DNA of 32,303 nucleotides from Lachnospiraceae bacterium (GTDB lineage: Bacteria; Bacillota; Clostridia; Lachnospirales; Lachnospiraceae), in contig JAFWDI010000023.1 in assembly GCA_017513125.1 (NCBI GenBank), forward strand, positions 1-32,303, in the 5' to 3' direction. Both the position numbers and the translations under genes were made by a program. The number at the start of each line of letters is the position of its first letter. The first letter of the stretch is position 1. Below the pieces are notes generated by a model, which was not told where the DNA came from, ran no database searches, and saw only the letters and a program-made list of their open reading frames with translations. Of this stretch, positions 1 through 8,365 are shown in pieces.

Positions 1-585
1 GAAGACGATGATCATGTAGACGTACTTCAGGGGGCTGGTCGCGAACGCGCCCAGGAACGCGCCGGCGATGATGCCGAACACGCACGAGGATCCGTTCGTA
101 CCACGGCCCAGGTTGATGGACATCTGGGCACGCTCGTTCTGGTCCTCGGTCATGTTTACGGTCTGTGCGTTCATCGCGCACTCACCGACCGACCACAGGA
201 CGTGCGACGCCAGGAAGCCGATGATGATGACGACGGCGGAAACAGCCTCGCTCTCGGACACTCTCACGAACGCGAACGCGAACAGGACAGTGACGATAGG
301 CGGAGCGATCGCCAGCCACGAACGGGTGATGCCCCAGGGCAGGCGCTTTCCGATACTCTCCATGATCTGTCCATAGAAGAACGAGAAGATGAAGTCGATG
401 ATCGTGGTGGTCATCTGGATGGTACCGATGATGCCCAGCGAGAACAGGGCGGTATCGGTCAGGAACGCCGAGAAGTAATACAGCTCGGTACAGGTCAGGA
501 TCGAGTAGAAGAACTTGCAGCAGAAATAGCAGATATAATCTACCGGCGGGTTCTTCAGACGCTTAATAGCAGTAGTCTGTTCCAT
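1..585 (-). CDS. GPH-type MFS symporter, N-terminal part (cut by window edge)
   Basis: The minus-strand frame is open from the ATG at 585 to the window edge, giving the first 195 residues of a membrane protein. It is nearly the same as the start of the complete symporter at 1996-3483: both have the NPPVDY motif near residue 12, the CTELYYFSAF segment and the GECAMNAQTVNMT loop. By that similarity it is a glycoside-pentoside-hexuronide/MFS_2 family cation-coupled solute transporter in the inner membrane. Most differences from its neighbour are conservative. A purine-rich AAAGGATAGG lies just upstream as ribosome binding site. It is divergent from the LysR gene at 970, so the regulator may control it. 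The substrate cannot be read from the sequence, and the C-terminal half lies outside the window. Confidence 0.88.
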   Translation of the reverse strand, partial: MEQTTAIKRLKNPPVDYICYFCCKFFYSILTCTELYYFSAFLTDTALFSLGIIGTIQMTTTIIDFIFSFFYGQIMESIGKRLPWGITRSWLAIAPPIVTVLFAFAFVRVSESEAVSAVVIIIGFLASHVLWSVGECAMNAQTVNMTEDQNERAQMSINLGRGTNGSSCVFGIIAGAFLGAFATSPLKYVYMIIVF

Positions 586-969
586 AATTCCTATCCTTTC
601 TTAAGTTTGGTTTTGGGCTTTCCGCTTCCCGGACACCGGCCTTCTGTCGAGCTGTCCCTTCCCTTCAGCAGGTCAAAAACCGGGAATCGTAAAGTACAGA
701 CACTAAGTTCCTTCTAAAGTTTATCTGTTCTAATTATAAAATAAAACTAAACAGCGCATGAATCGTTTATGAATATGGCACACTTCGCAGGCCGGCCCCC
801 TGTGTGCTTTTTTGAATCCGGTCGTTAAATATTGCAATGTCTTATTAGCGCGTTTTTTCTTAAAATATATAGTGTCAGGATACAGCATCCGACCATTCCC
901 TAAGGCCGGCGCTCTCGTTTCCTGACCGAAGCTTATTCCCCCTGTCCGTGCGAAAGGAAAAGATCTGCC
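586..969. promoter_or_regulatory. Divergent control region between symporter and LysR gene
   Basis: There is no convincing gene in these 384 bases. On the minus strand a perfect TATAAT lies at 738-733, upstream of the symporter; the best -35 is weak (TTCATG at 762-757, 18-base spacer). The stretch 835-880 is A+T rich and holds a perfect 8-base palindrome ATTGCAAT at 831-838, a plausible LysR contact site. The LysR gene has a GAAAGGAAA ribosome binding site at about 951-960. No clear -35/-10 pair could be fixed for the plus strand. Confidence 0.5.
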
Positions 970-1878
970 ATGCAGCTGCTGAACAAACGCATTACTTGCT
1001 TTCTGGAACTGGCCTCCTGCCTGAGCTTCAGCGTCGCCGCAGAGCATCTGAACATTACCCAGCAGGCCGTTACCTACCAGATCGCCGAACTGGAAAAGGA
1101 GCTCGGAGTCCCGCTTTTTGTCCGGACCACCCGTCACGTTTCCCTGACCCATGCCGGCCGGATCATGAGGGATGAATTTCTCCGCATCAGCCGATCGGTC
1201 GACAATGCCATTGCGAAAGTCCGTGACGCGGAAGTCCTGAACTATGCTGCGGTCACGATCGGTTTCCTGCGCATCCTCTCACGGAACCGAATCATCGTTC
1301 CTGCCCTGAATATGCTTCAGGGAAAATTCCGGGACGTCGTCTTTATCGTGAAACTGTACGATTTCGTGGATCTTCGGAACCGCCTGTTCGACGGCGAGCT
1401 GGACATCTGCATTGCCGGCTGCACCGACTGGCCGACCTGGCCGTCCTGCGAGGGAACCCTGATCCGCCGCGACCCTCTGGTCGTCGTAACAGGGGCGAAC
1501 AGCCCGCTGGCGCGCGAGATCCGGTCGAACCCCGACGGGCTTCCCACGAAAGCAGACCTGGAGCGCCACCCGATGCTCGCGGTCCCCGACGACGTCCATC
1601 TGGGCTCGGGACCCGATTACTCCTACATCCCGCGCGACGAGATCATCCAGGTCCCGGATATGGAGACCATGCTCATCCACATCGCCGCCGGCGTCGGCTT
1701 CGCCTGTCTTACGCCGCTGTTCGACGGAAGCGAAAACCCGGATCTGCTCCTCTGCCCCGCCCCCTTCGAGACCGACTACCGCGATATCGTCGCGGTGCAC
1801 CGGACAGACATGAAGAGCCCGCTGGTTATGGAGATCGAGCGGGAGCTGGTCAGCTTCCTGAAAAAAACGCTGGACTGA
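970..1878 (+). CDS. LysR-family transcriptional regulator
   Basis: A 302-residue protein of normal LTTR length. Residues 1-60 form the LysR winged helix-turn-helix: a FSVAAEHLNITQQAVTYQI recognition segment, then LEKELGVPLFVR and the T.AG motif that ends the domain. Residues about 90-300 are the two-lobed periplasmic-binding-like effector domain. The start is supported by GAAAGGAAA seven or more bases upstream. It lies between two near-identical symporter genes, both transcribed leftward, one divergent and one convergent. The usual LTTR logic suggests that it controls one or both in response to the transported solute; this is inference. A strong terminator follows. Confidence 0.93.
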   Translation: MQLLNKRITCFLELASCLSFSVAAEHLNITQQAVTYQIAELEKELGVPLFVRTTRHVSLTHAGRIMRDEFLRISRSVDNAIAKVRDAEVLNYAAVTIGFLRILSRNRIIVPALNMLQGKFRDVVFIVKLYDFVDLRNRLFDGELDICIAGCTDWPTWPSCEGTLIRRDPLVVVTGANSPLAREIRSNPDGLPTKADLERHPMLAVPDDVHLGSGPDYSYIPRDEIIQVPDMETMLIHIAAGVGFACLTPLFDGSENPDLLLCPAPFETDYRDIVAVHRTDMKSPLVMEIERELVSFLKKTLD

Positions 1879-1904
1879 CCCGGCCGCCTGCCGCCGCACA
1901 TACC

Positions 1905-1936
1905 AAGACCCCCGCCGCAGGGACGGGGGTCTTTTG
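1905..1936 (+). terminator. Intrinsic terminator of the LysR gene
   Basis: AAGACCCCCG and CGGGGGTCTT form a 10-base-pair stem around a short loop and run into TTTTG. It lies 27 bases after the LysR stop codon. Confidence 0.9.
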
Positions 1937-1995
1937 TTTCAGCCTGGTGATCTTTAAGTCTGTACTGCAATGTCTAAATCCAGGTTTCGTAAGTT

Positions 1996-3483
1996 TTACG
2001 CTTCGCCTCTCTCGGCGAGGATCGCGTTCACGCGTGCCTCTTCCTCGGCGGCCTCTCTCGCGTTCTCCGCGATGTACTCCTGAGCTTTCTTTTCAGGAAT
2101 GTTATACAGCAGGACGAAGAATGCGGCGATCAGGGCGATCACTGCGGACCACAGCAGGAACGAAGTCGCGAAGCCGTTCGACACAGCCTGCGCGTTCGCT
2201 TCGGGCTGACCCGCGGCGAGCCACTCGGTGTAGCCGGTCATGCCGATGGCGGCGGTGATCAGAGCCGAACGCATCAGCAGGGAGATCTTCAGCGGCAGAG
2301 CCATGAAGGAGACCGTGAATGCGCCAAGGTTCTTCTTGTGCTTATAGGTCAGCTCGGCGCCGACGTCAGCCATCAGGCCAACCTGCATCATCGTTCCGCC
2401 GTTGCCCAGCAGGGTAACGATCATGGTCACGACGAGGTAGAACATCATGTTCTGACGGAAAGGCGGCAGCCAGGGCAGCAGCAGGCCGATGAACATGATG
2501 GTGTTCGAGACCAGGAAGCAGACCTTCTTCGAGCCTTTGCAGATCTTCGTCAGCAGGATCGGGACCCAGAAGACGCCGCCGATCAGAGCGACGATGCCCT
2601 TGACGGACATGAACGTACCCATGATCTCACCGGCGTGGATCGTGTAGTTGAAGTAGTAGAACATCAGTCCGGACTGCAGGAAGGTGAACAGGTATCCGAA
2701 GAGGATGGCGATCATGACCATGATGCCGTTCTTGGAAGTGAACACCGCCTTGTAGGCCTGACCCAGAGTAGCAGTACGGGAAGAGATCTCGGCGACTTTC
2801 TTCTCACGCTCTCTGAGAGCTTCGTACTCGGCTCTGGTCGGCTCGGTGCCCTTCGAACGCCAGAAGGTCAGAAGGAAGCCGATCCAGTAGAGGATGCCGA
2901 ACACGATGATCATGTACACGTACTTGAAGGGGCTCGACGCAAACGTGCTCAGGAAGAAACCGGCGATAACGCCGAACACGCACGAAGAAGCCATGGTGCC
3001 GCGGCCGAGGTTGATCGACATCTGCGCTCTCTGCGCGTTATCGTCGGTCATGTTGACGGTCTGGGCGTTCATCGCGCACTCGCCGATCGACCAGACGACG
3101 TGCGATGCCAGGAACGCGATGATGATGACGATCGCGGAAGCCAGCTCGTTCTCGCTCACTCTGACGAAGCAGAAGATGAACAGGATCGTGGCAACGGGCG
3201 GAGCGACGACCAGCCAGGAGCGGGTCATGCCCCAGGGCATGTGCTTTCCGATACCTTCCATCAGCGCGCCGTAGAAGAACGAGAAGATCATATCAATGAT
3301 CGTCGTGGTCATCTGAATCATACCGATGATGCCGAGCGAGAAGAGCGCGGTATCAGTCAGGAATGCTGAGAAGTAGTACAGCTCGGTACAAGTCAGAATG
3401 GAGAAGAAGAACTTGCACAGGAAGTAGCACACGTAGTCTACCGGCGGGTTCTTCAGCTTTTTAACAACAGCAGTCTGTTCCAT
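1996..3483 (-). CDS. GPH-type MFS sugar/solute symporter
   Basis: A 495-residue polytopic membrane protein with about 12 hydrophobic segments, of the glycoside-pentoside-hexuronide/MFS_2 family (cation symport of sugars, glycosides or related solutes). There is a conserved N-terminal helix with LTCTELYYF and a charged central loop at about residues 215-240 (TEPTRAEYEALRERE). The tail is Glu/Ala-rich and cytoplasmic (AREAAEEEARVNAILAERGEA). It is a close paralogue of the partial gene at the window start, so the pair arose by duplication around the LysR gene. A candidate promoter sits at 3581-3608. It shares its direction with the alcohol dehydrogenase upstream, but a terminator and promoter separate them, so it is probably its own unit. 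Confidence 0.9.
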   Translation of the reverse strand: MEQTAVVKKLKNPPVDYVCYFLCKFFFSILTCTELYYFSAFLTDTALFSLGIIGMIQMTTTIIDMIFSFFYGALMEGIGKHMPWGMTRSWLVVAPPVATILFIFCFVRVSENELASAIVIIIAFLASHVVWSIGECAMNAQTVNMTDDNAQRAQMSINLGRGTMASSCVFGVIAGFFLSTFASSPFKYVYMIIVFGILYWIGFLLTFWRSKGTEPTRAEYEALREREKKVAEISSRTATLGQAYKAVFTSKNGIMVMIAILFGYLFTFLQSGLMFYYFNYTIHAGEIMGTFMSVKGIVALIGGVFWVPILLTKICKGSKKVCFLVSNTIMFIGLLLPWLPPFRQNMMFYLVVTMIVTLLGNGGTMMQVGLMADVGAELTYKHKKNLGAFTVSFMALPLKISLLMRSALITAAIGMTGYTEWLAAGQPEANAQAVSNGFATSFLLWSAVIALIAAFFVLLYNIPEKKAQEYIAENAREAAEEEARVNAILAERGEA

Positions 3484-3580
3484 AAACTTTTCCCCTTTCC
3501 TAATTCCCTGCCCCGTGAGAGCAGAATTACTGAGTTTCGATTAATAAAGAGTCTATGTTCTTTTCCGACCGCCGTCAATA

Positions 3581-3608
3581 ATTTTATAGTAAAATATTTC
3601 AAATACAA
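3581..3608 (-). promoter_or_regulatory. Candidate promoter of the symporter, with overlapping inverted repeat
   Basis: Read on the minus strand: -35 TTGTAT (3608-3603), a 16-base spacer, -10 TAAAAT (3586-3581). The -35 hexamer is also the left arm of an inverted repeat ATACAA-N9-TTGTAT at 3603-3623, well placed for an operator. No experimental support. Confidence 0.55.
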
Positions 3609-3660
3609 GCTGTCCTTTTGTATGTATTTTACAAACAAAATCCACTTGTTTAAAACTCAT

Positions 3661-3693
3661 TAAAAAGCGGAGCCCTCCGAGGAGAGCTCCGCT
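3661..3693 (-). terminator. Intrinsic terminator of the alcohol dehydrogenase gene
   Basis: On the minus strand AGCGGAGC and GCTCCGCT pair around a 12-base loop and are followed by TTTTTA. It lies 32 bases beyond the dehydrogenase stop codon. Confidence 0.88.
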
Positions 3694-3725
3694 GCAACTG
3701 CTTTTCGGCTGACCGATCCGCCGGC

Positions 3726-4925
3726 TCAGTGCGCCTTCGTGCAGCAGTCAAGCCACGGGTGATCGGATCCCTTATAGTTATCATAGACCTTATAGCAGAA
3801 GTCTTCCGCCAGCTCGGTCGTCACGGGCTGCACCGGGCAGAAGTCGGACAGATGGCTGTCGCGGGTCTCGGTCGCGACCTGCGGCATGCGGTCTCTCGAG
3901 AAGCCCATCTGCGCCAGCGAAGGAATGCCCATCTCCGCCATCATGTCACGGCACTTCTGAGCCGCCAGCTGGCCGAGCTCTTCGCCGCTCATGTTCTTAT
4001 CGTAATCCAACTCGAACGCCTCGGCGATCTCCAGCATTTTGTCCGGAACCGCCGGACCGACCAGCGCGAGAGTCTCCGGGATCTCCAGCGCGCAGCCCTC
4101 GCCGTGCGAGGTGTGCAGATAGGTGCACAGGCCGTCCGCCGTCGCGTGGCCGATGTGGGTCAGGGGGGCGTCGAACGCGATGCCCGCCAGGTAAGCGGCC
4201 TTCGCCATGCCTTCACGCGCCTCCATGTCCGAACCGTCATGATACGCGCGAAGCAGATAGCGGTTGATCAGGCGGATCGCGTTCAGGCCGCAGGCGTGCG
4301 CGAGCGGGTTCGGGTTATTGCCCGTGATGCCCTCGACCGCGTGAGCCAGCGCGTCCATGCCGCAGCAGCCGGTCTCGTACGGAGGCAGCGTCACGGTCAG
4401 ATCCGGGTCAATGATGGTCTGCGCCAGCTCGATGAACACGCTCCACTTCATCGGCCAGCCGTTATGATCGACGGCGATGATCGCGCACTTCGTGCCCTCG
4501 GCGCCGGTGCCGGAGGTCGTCGGCATCAGGATGACCGGGTATGCGACCGGGATCGAGGGCGGATCCGGCAGGACGTACTTCTCGGCCGGGCCTTCATTAC
4601 TCAGAAGGATCGTCGCGCCTTTGACCATATCCATCGTGCTGCCGCCGCCGATGCCGATCATGCAGTCGCAGCCGGCTTCCTTCGCCATCTGGCCGACCTT
4701 GTTCACCAGCCAGACAGGCGCATCGCGCTCGGTCTCGTTAAAGAAAACATAGTCCACGCCGGCCTCCTCCAGGCTGGCCTTCACCTTCGCGTAGGTCTCC
4801 TCGCCCAGGTTTCTGTCGCAGGCCAGAAACGCTTTCGTCGCGCCGAACTCCTTCGCCTTTGCGCCGAGCTGGGACACGGTGCCGCGGCCGAACATGATCT
4901 CAGAATGCAGTCCAAATTCAGACAT
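3726..4925 (-). CDS. Iron-containing alcohol dehydrogenase
   Basis: A 399-residue group III (Fe-dependent) dehydrogenase, the usual family length; it interconverts an alcohol and an aldehyde or ketone with NAD(P)H. The nucleotide-binding GGGST motif is near residue 98 and PTTSGTGAE follows at about 150. The metal site is visible as MDALAHAVEG (Asp and His) and two further His in IGHATADG and HTSHGEG. I chose the ATG at 4925 because AGGGAGGT lies seven bases upstream; an upstream in-frame start would add 13 residues with no family similarity. The tail is unusually rich in Cys/His (HPWLDCCTKAH). It is a single-gene unit by its terminator. The substrate is unknown. Confidence 0.93.
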   Translation of the reverse strand: MSEFGLHSEIMFGRGTVSQLGAKAKEFGATKAFLACDRNLGEETYAKVKASLEEAGVDYVFFNETERDAPVWLVNKVGQMAKEAGCDCMIGIGGGSTMDMVKGATILLSNEGPAEKYVLPDPPSIPVAYPVILMPTTSGTGAEGTKCAIIAVDHNGWPMKWSVFIELAQTIIDPDLTVTLPPYETGCCGMDALAHAVEGITGNNPNPLAHACGLNAIRLINRYLLRAYHDGSDMEAREGMAKAAYLAGIAFDAPLTHIGHATADGLCTYLHTSHGEGCALEIPETLALVGPAVPDKMLEIAEAFELDYDKNMSGEELGQLAAQKCRDMMAEMGIPSLAQMGFSRDRMPQVATETRDSHLSDFCPVQPVTTELAEDFCYKVYDNYKGSDHPWLDCCTKAH

Positions 4926-5099
4926 AATTTTACCTCCCTGGTATGCTTTGTGTTCAGCGCGCAATATGGGCGCGCGGAATGCTTCTCAACAGCGGGAAAC
5001 TTACATCTTCCGCCTTTTTAAGAATATTCCGACACGCCCGATTAGTCAAACCGATTTTCATGGCAGGCCCCGCGCGCCGCGCCGCGGGCAGCCTTTTCC

Positions 5100-6176
5100 T
5101 CACTCAGGCAGATACTCGTTCGTAAAGCCCGTGCCGTCCGCGATCGGCTCCTCGGAAAGGCCGTTTTCCGTGATCCACCGATAAAACGCGTTCCAGCGCG
5201 CCGGGTCGATCACGCCCCACTGCGAAGCGTCCGCGATGTACTGTTCGGACAGATACGCCTGACTCGCGTGCACCAGCTCCGGATCCAGTTCCGGCGCCGC
5301 AGCCAGCAGGATGTCCGCAGCCTCGTCCGGGTTTTCCGCCGCCCAGGTGTAGCCGCGCGAGAGCGCCTCGACGAACGCGCGCGCCGCATCGGGATTTTCC
5401 TCCATCCAGTCGGTGTTTCCGACGATCACGGGCGTGTAATAGTCGAACACGGGGTCAATGTCCGCGAACGCGAAGTAATCGATATCCAGCCCGGCCAGCT
5501 CGCAGGCGACGCCCGCCCAGCCGTAGAAGATCCAGATCGCGTCGACCGAGTTCGTCTGCAGCGCGGAGACCTCGTCCGTAACATTGCTCGGGATCAGCTG
5601 TACCTGATCGAAATCGCCGCCGTCGGCCTCCATGACCCTGCGCAGGGTCGCCTTCTCGATGTCGAGATCCCAGGTCGCGTAGCTGTGCCCTTCCAGACCC
5701 GCCGGCCGGTCCATGCCCTCGCCGGCGCGCGAAACGATGCCGCTGGTGTTGTGCTGCACCACCGCCGCGACCGCCGCGATCGGAAGCGCTTCATCCCCGA
5801 CGACCGCCGGCATCATCGTGTCCTGGAAGCTCACGCCGAACTGCGCAGAGTTCGAACCGACCATCAGCTCCGCGGTGTTTTCCGCCGGCTGCACGATCGT
5901 CACGTCCAGGCCGGCCTCCTCGAAATAGCCGAGCGCTTCGGCCGCATAGACTCCGGTGTGATTCGTGTTCGGGGTCCAGTCGAGCGCGAACGTGATCTCG
6001 GTGAGGTCTCCCTGCTCCGCGGCGCCGGCGTCCTCCGACCCGTTCTGCGCGGACGCGTCGGAACCGCTGTCCGCGGGGGCCTCATGGCCCGAACCGTTCC
6101 CGCCGCATGCCGCGAGCGAAAACGCCGTCACGGCCGCCAGCGCGGCCGCCAGAATCAGTTTTCCGGTCTTTTTCAT
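5100..6176 (-). CDS. thiY: Thiamine-precursor ABC transporter lipoprotein (ThiY/NMT1-like)
   Basis: A 358-residue substrate-binding lipoprotein. It has a lipobox signal (LAAALAAVTAFSLAACGG) and a low-complexity Gly/Ser/Asp linker to about residue 58, then a periplasmic-binding fold that opens with LDWTPNTNHTGVY, the hallmark of the ThiY/NMT1 family that binds formyl-aminopyrimidine or HMP-type pyrimidines. The start overlaps the permease stop by four bases (ATGA), so translation is coupled. It is the last gene of an operon preceded by a TPP riboswitch, which independently supports a thiamine-precursor role. Which pyrimidine is bound cannot be settled by eye. Confidence 0.92.
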   Translation of the reverse strand: MKKTGKLILAAALAAVTAFSLAACGGNGSGHEAPADSGSDASAQNGSEDAGAAEQGDLTEITFALDWTPNTNHTGVYAAEALGYFEEAGLDVTIVQPAENTAELMVGSNSAQFGVSFQDTMMPAVVGDEALPIAAVAAVVQHNTSGIVSRAGEGMDRPAGLEGHSYATWDLDIEKATLRRVMEADGGDFDQVQLIPSNVTDEVSALQTNSVDAIWIFYGWAGVACELAGLDIDYFAFADIDPVFDYYTPVIVGNTDWMEENPDAARAFVEALSRGYTWAAENPDEAADILLAAAPELDPELVHASQAYLSEQYIADASQWGVIDPARWNAFYRWITENGLSEEPIADGTGFTNEYLPE

Positions 6177-7015
6177 GTCTCTGAAGTCCTTTCTTTAATA
6201 TGCGTCCAGGGCATCAGCCGCCGCTCCGCCAGGCTCACGATCCCCATCAGGATCAGGCTCACCACGGAGATCACGACGATGACCGCGAACATCTTATCGA
6301 ACGCGAACGCGCTCTTTACCCGCGTCATGTAGACGCCGAGGCCTTCGAAGCCGCCGAGCCACTCGGAGATGACCGCGCCGACCACCGCGTACGACACGCA
6401 GATCCGCAGCGCCGAGAAGAACGATCCGAGCGCGCCCGGGAACTTCACATGGCGGAAGATCTGCGCGCGGCTCGCACCCATCGAGCGCAGCAGGTCGATC
6501 GTCTCCGGGTCCGCCTCGCGGAAGCCCGAGAGCATGCTGACGGTCATCGGGAAGAACGTCACGATGATGATCAGCACGACCTTCGGCAGCAGTCCGTAGC
6601 CGAACCACAGCACCAGCAGAGGCGCGATCGCCACGGTCGGGATCGTCTGCGAGATCACGATCAGCGGGTACAGCGCCCGGTATGCCCCGTCGAAGCGGTC
6701 CATCAGCACCGCAAATCCGAAGCCGATCAGCACGCCGAGCGCGAGGCCGGCGGCCGACTCGACGATCGTGACCCGCGAATGCGCCAGCAGCAGCGGAAAC
6801 TCGCTTACCAGCGCCGCGGCCACCTTCACCGGCGAAGGCAGCATGAACGAGGGCACGAGCTCCGCCGTGCTCACGAGCTGCCAGGCCAGAATGATCGCGA
6901 TCAACGTCACGATCGGCCACACCCAGGCATGACGCGCAGGACGCACGCTCCGGGCAGGCCGGGCGCTCCGGCCGGTGCTGTCCGCGTATTCGTTTTTCGG
7001 CCCGCGGGCCGCCAT
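6173..7015 (-). CDS. thiX: Thiamine-precursor ABC transporter permease (ThiX-like)
   Basis: A 280-residue BPD-type permease with about six membrane helices. The ATPase-contacting EAA-type loop is visible as GASRAQIFRHVKFPGALGSF. The start at 7015 is set by a one-base stop/start overlap (TGATG) with the upstream thiamine-binding gene; a longer frame from 7186 would be a shadow of that gene. The first 35 residues are a basic, Arg/Pro-rich cytoplasmic extension (RSARPARSVRPARHA) before helix 1. It is coupled to the lipoprotein by an ATGA overlap. It belongs to the SsuC/TauC/ThiX superfamily; the riboswitch and ThiY partner indicate thiamine pyrimidine uptake. Confidence 0.9.
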   Translation of the reverse strand: MAARGPKNEYADSTGRSARPARSVRPARHAWVWPIVTLIAIILAWQLVSTAELVPSFMLPSPVKVAAALVSEFPLLLAHSRVTIVESAAGLALGVLIGFGFAVLMDRFDGAYRALYPLIVISQTIPTVAIAPLLVLWFGYGLLPKVVLIIIVTFFPMTVSMLSGFREADPETIDLLRSMGASRAQIFRHVKFPGALGSFFSALRICVSYAVVGAVISEWLGGFEGLGVYMTRVKSAFAFDKMFAVIVVISVVSLILMGIVSLAERRLMPWTHIKERTSET

Positions 7016-7362
7016 CAGCGGCCGCCTTCCGCCGCGACTTCGCCGATGATGCCGCGCACGTCGTCGTCGAGGTGGTGCTTCGTGATCTTCTTTTCGATCG
7101 AGAGCACGTCGCCGTCCGGCTTCCAGACGATCTTCACGTAAGCCGAAACTTCCGCGCATCCCGCGCGCACGGCCACCTTCTGGCACTCCTTCACGATGTC
7201 CATCAGCCGGTCGTAGTCGCCCTCGATCGTGGTCTCGAACGGCCCGACCGAGCAGGTCAGCCCCTGGCTTTTAATGTAAGCGATGACCTCGTCGACGATG
7301 CGGATCAGCTCATCCTCGCTGTCGACCTTCGGCAGCACCTGAATCGCTACGCTGGCATTCAT
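7015..7362 (-). CDS. Small thiamine-binding protein (MTH1187/YkoF family)
   Basis: A 115-residue protein of the MTH1187/YqgV/YkoF (Thiamine_BP) family: MNASVAIQVLPK opens the ferredoxin-like fold, and VGPFETTIEGDYDRLMDIV is the conserved centre. Family members bind thiamine or its pyrimidine at a dimer interface and often accompany thiamine transporters, as YkoF does in the YkoEDC system. Here it is the second gene of the TPP-riboswitch operon and overlaps the permease by one base. Its likely job is to hold or sense the imported ligand in the cytoplasm. AGGAGG lies upstream. Confidence 0.9.
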   Translation of the reverse strand: MNASVAIQVLPKVDSEDELIRIVDEVIAYIKSQGLTCSVGPFETTIEGDYDRLMDIVKECQKVAVRAGCAEVSAYVKIVWKPDGDVLSIEKKITKHHLDDDVRGIIGEVAAEGGR

Positions 7363-7410
7363 TTCGTTCCTCCTTCCATGCCTCCGCGGCAGCCGGTCTC
7401 CGGCGCCCGG

Positions 7411-8172
7411 TCAGTGTCTCTCCGCAGCCAGCTCCTTCAGCTTCGCGGAGATCTGTCTCTTATACTCCAGAAAACGCTCCGACAGCGCGAAATCCTCCGT
7501 GCGCGGCCGGGGCTCGTCGATCTTAAACTCCGCCCGGATGCTGCCGGGACGTCCGCCCAGCAGGCATACGCGGTCCGAAAGCAGGATCGCTTCATCGATG
7601 TCATGCGTGATGAAAAACGTCGAAAGCCGGATCTCCTCCATCACCGAGAGATACCAGCGGTGCATATCCGCCTTCGTCAGCGTATCGAGCGCCGAGAAGG
7701 GCTCGTCGAGCAATGCCGCCTCCCCCGAAAACAGATACGTCCGCAGCAGGGCCGCACGCTGGCGCATGCCGCCCGAGAGCTGCGCGGGATAATCCTTCGC
7801 GGTCCCGGCCAGACCGAAATGAGGCAGGAGCTCCGCCGCCCGCGCCCGCGCTTCCTGCTTCTTCATGCCGCGGATGACGAGCGGGAGCGAGACATTGTCC
7901 TCGATCGTATAATAAGGAAGCAGGTGATCCTTCTGGAGCATATAGCTGATGCGCCCGGGGCGCCCGGTGATGTCCTCGCCGTTCAGCAGGACCTGCCCTG
8001 TCTGCGGGCGGTTCAGCCCGGCGATGACCGAAAACAGCGTCGTCTTCCCGCCGCCCGAAGCGCCGAGGATGCTGACGAGCTCGCCCCGCTCCAGCGTGAG
8101 ATTCACGTCCTCCAGGATCCGCTTCTTTCCGTCGTAGGAAAAGCTCACGTTTTTGATTTCCAGAACGCTCAT
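7411..8172 (-). CDS. thiZ: Thiamine-precursor ABC transporter ATPase (ThiZ-like)
   Basis: A 253-residue ABC ATPase: Walker A GASGGGKTT near residue 37, Q-loop MLQKDHLLPYY, signature LSGGMRQRAALLR, Walker B AALLDEPFSALD and the H-loop THDIDEA. It is the nitrate/sulfonate/thiamine-precursor type that pairs with SsuC-like permeases. The start at 8172 is fixed by GGAGG seven bases upstream; the ATG follows directly on the U-run of the leader terminator. As the first gene of the operon it is directly controlled by the TPP riboswitch. Confidence 0.92.
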   Translation of the reverse strand: MSVLEIKNVSFSYDGKKRILEDVNLTLERGELVSILGASGGGKTTLFSVIAGLNRPQTGQVLLNGEDITGRPGRISYMLQKDHLLPYYTIEDNVSLPLVIRGMKKQEARARAAELLPHFGLAGTAKDYPAQLSGGMRQRAALLRTYLFSGEAALLDEPFSALDTLTKADMHRWYLSVMEEIRLSTFFITHDIDEAILLSDRVCLLGGRPGSIRAEFKIDEPRPRTEDFALSERFLEYKRQISAKLKELAAERH

Positions 8173-8203
8173 AAAAAAGCCTCCGCCGGATACCGGCAGA
8201 GGC
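8173..8203 (-). terminator. Riboswitch expression platform: terminator that also hides the Shine-Dalgarno
   Basis: On the minus strand GCCTCTGCCGG and CCGGCGGAGGC form an 11-base-pair stem (one mismatch or wobble) followed by six T and then the ATG of the ATPase gene. The 3' arm contains GGAGG, the ribosome binding site of that gene. One hairpin can therefore stop transcription and block ribosome binding. The 9-mer GGCGGAGGC of this arm recurs in the aptamer at 8314-8306. Confidence 0.88.
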
Positions 8204-8232
8204 TTCGATGGACTTCGTCCGCGCATGACGCG

Positions 8233-8325
8233 CCTTATCTCTCTACGCCGGCATTATCCGGATCAGATCAACGGGTCTAAGGAGGGATGTCCTTACTCTC
8301 AGCCGGCCTCCGCCAGCTCCCCTTC
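8233..8325 (-). ncRNA. TPP riboswitch (THI element)
   Basis: On the minus strand the conserved blocks appear in order: GGGGAGC (P2 5' side), CGGCTGAGAG (the CUGAGA pyrimidine-sensing core), a small variable hairpin AAGGACATCCCTCCTT (P3a), ACCC, then TGATCTGATCCGGATAATGCC and GGCGTAGAGA (the pyrophosphate-sensing arm). This matches the THI-box consensus closely. The closing P1 helix is not obvious by eye, so the outer ends are approximate. It lies between a consensus promoter and the terminator at 8173-8203, ahead of the thiamine uptake operon; high TPP should turn the operon off. Confidence 0.93.
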
Positions 8326-8365
8326 TGTTTTCGGGCGGGCCCGGAAAGGCTCCGCCGACCTATGC

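Noticed and set aside
833..1975. The 10-mer TGCAATGTCT occurs at 833-842 and at 1966-1975 around the LysR gene
   Set aside because: The second copy lies between convergent gene ends, not in a promoter, and ten bases can repeat by chance. I do not claim an operator.
5268..6332. Long plus-strand reading frames opposite the thiamine uptake genes, with similar ones elsewhere in GC-rich stretches
   Set aside because: They are Arg/His/Asp-rich antisense shadows with no ribosome binding site and no family resemblance.
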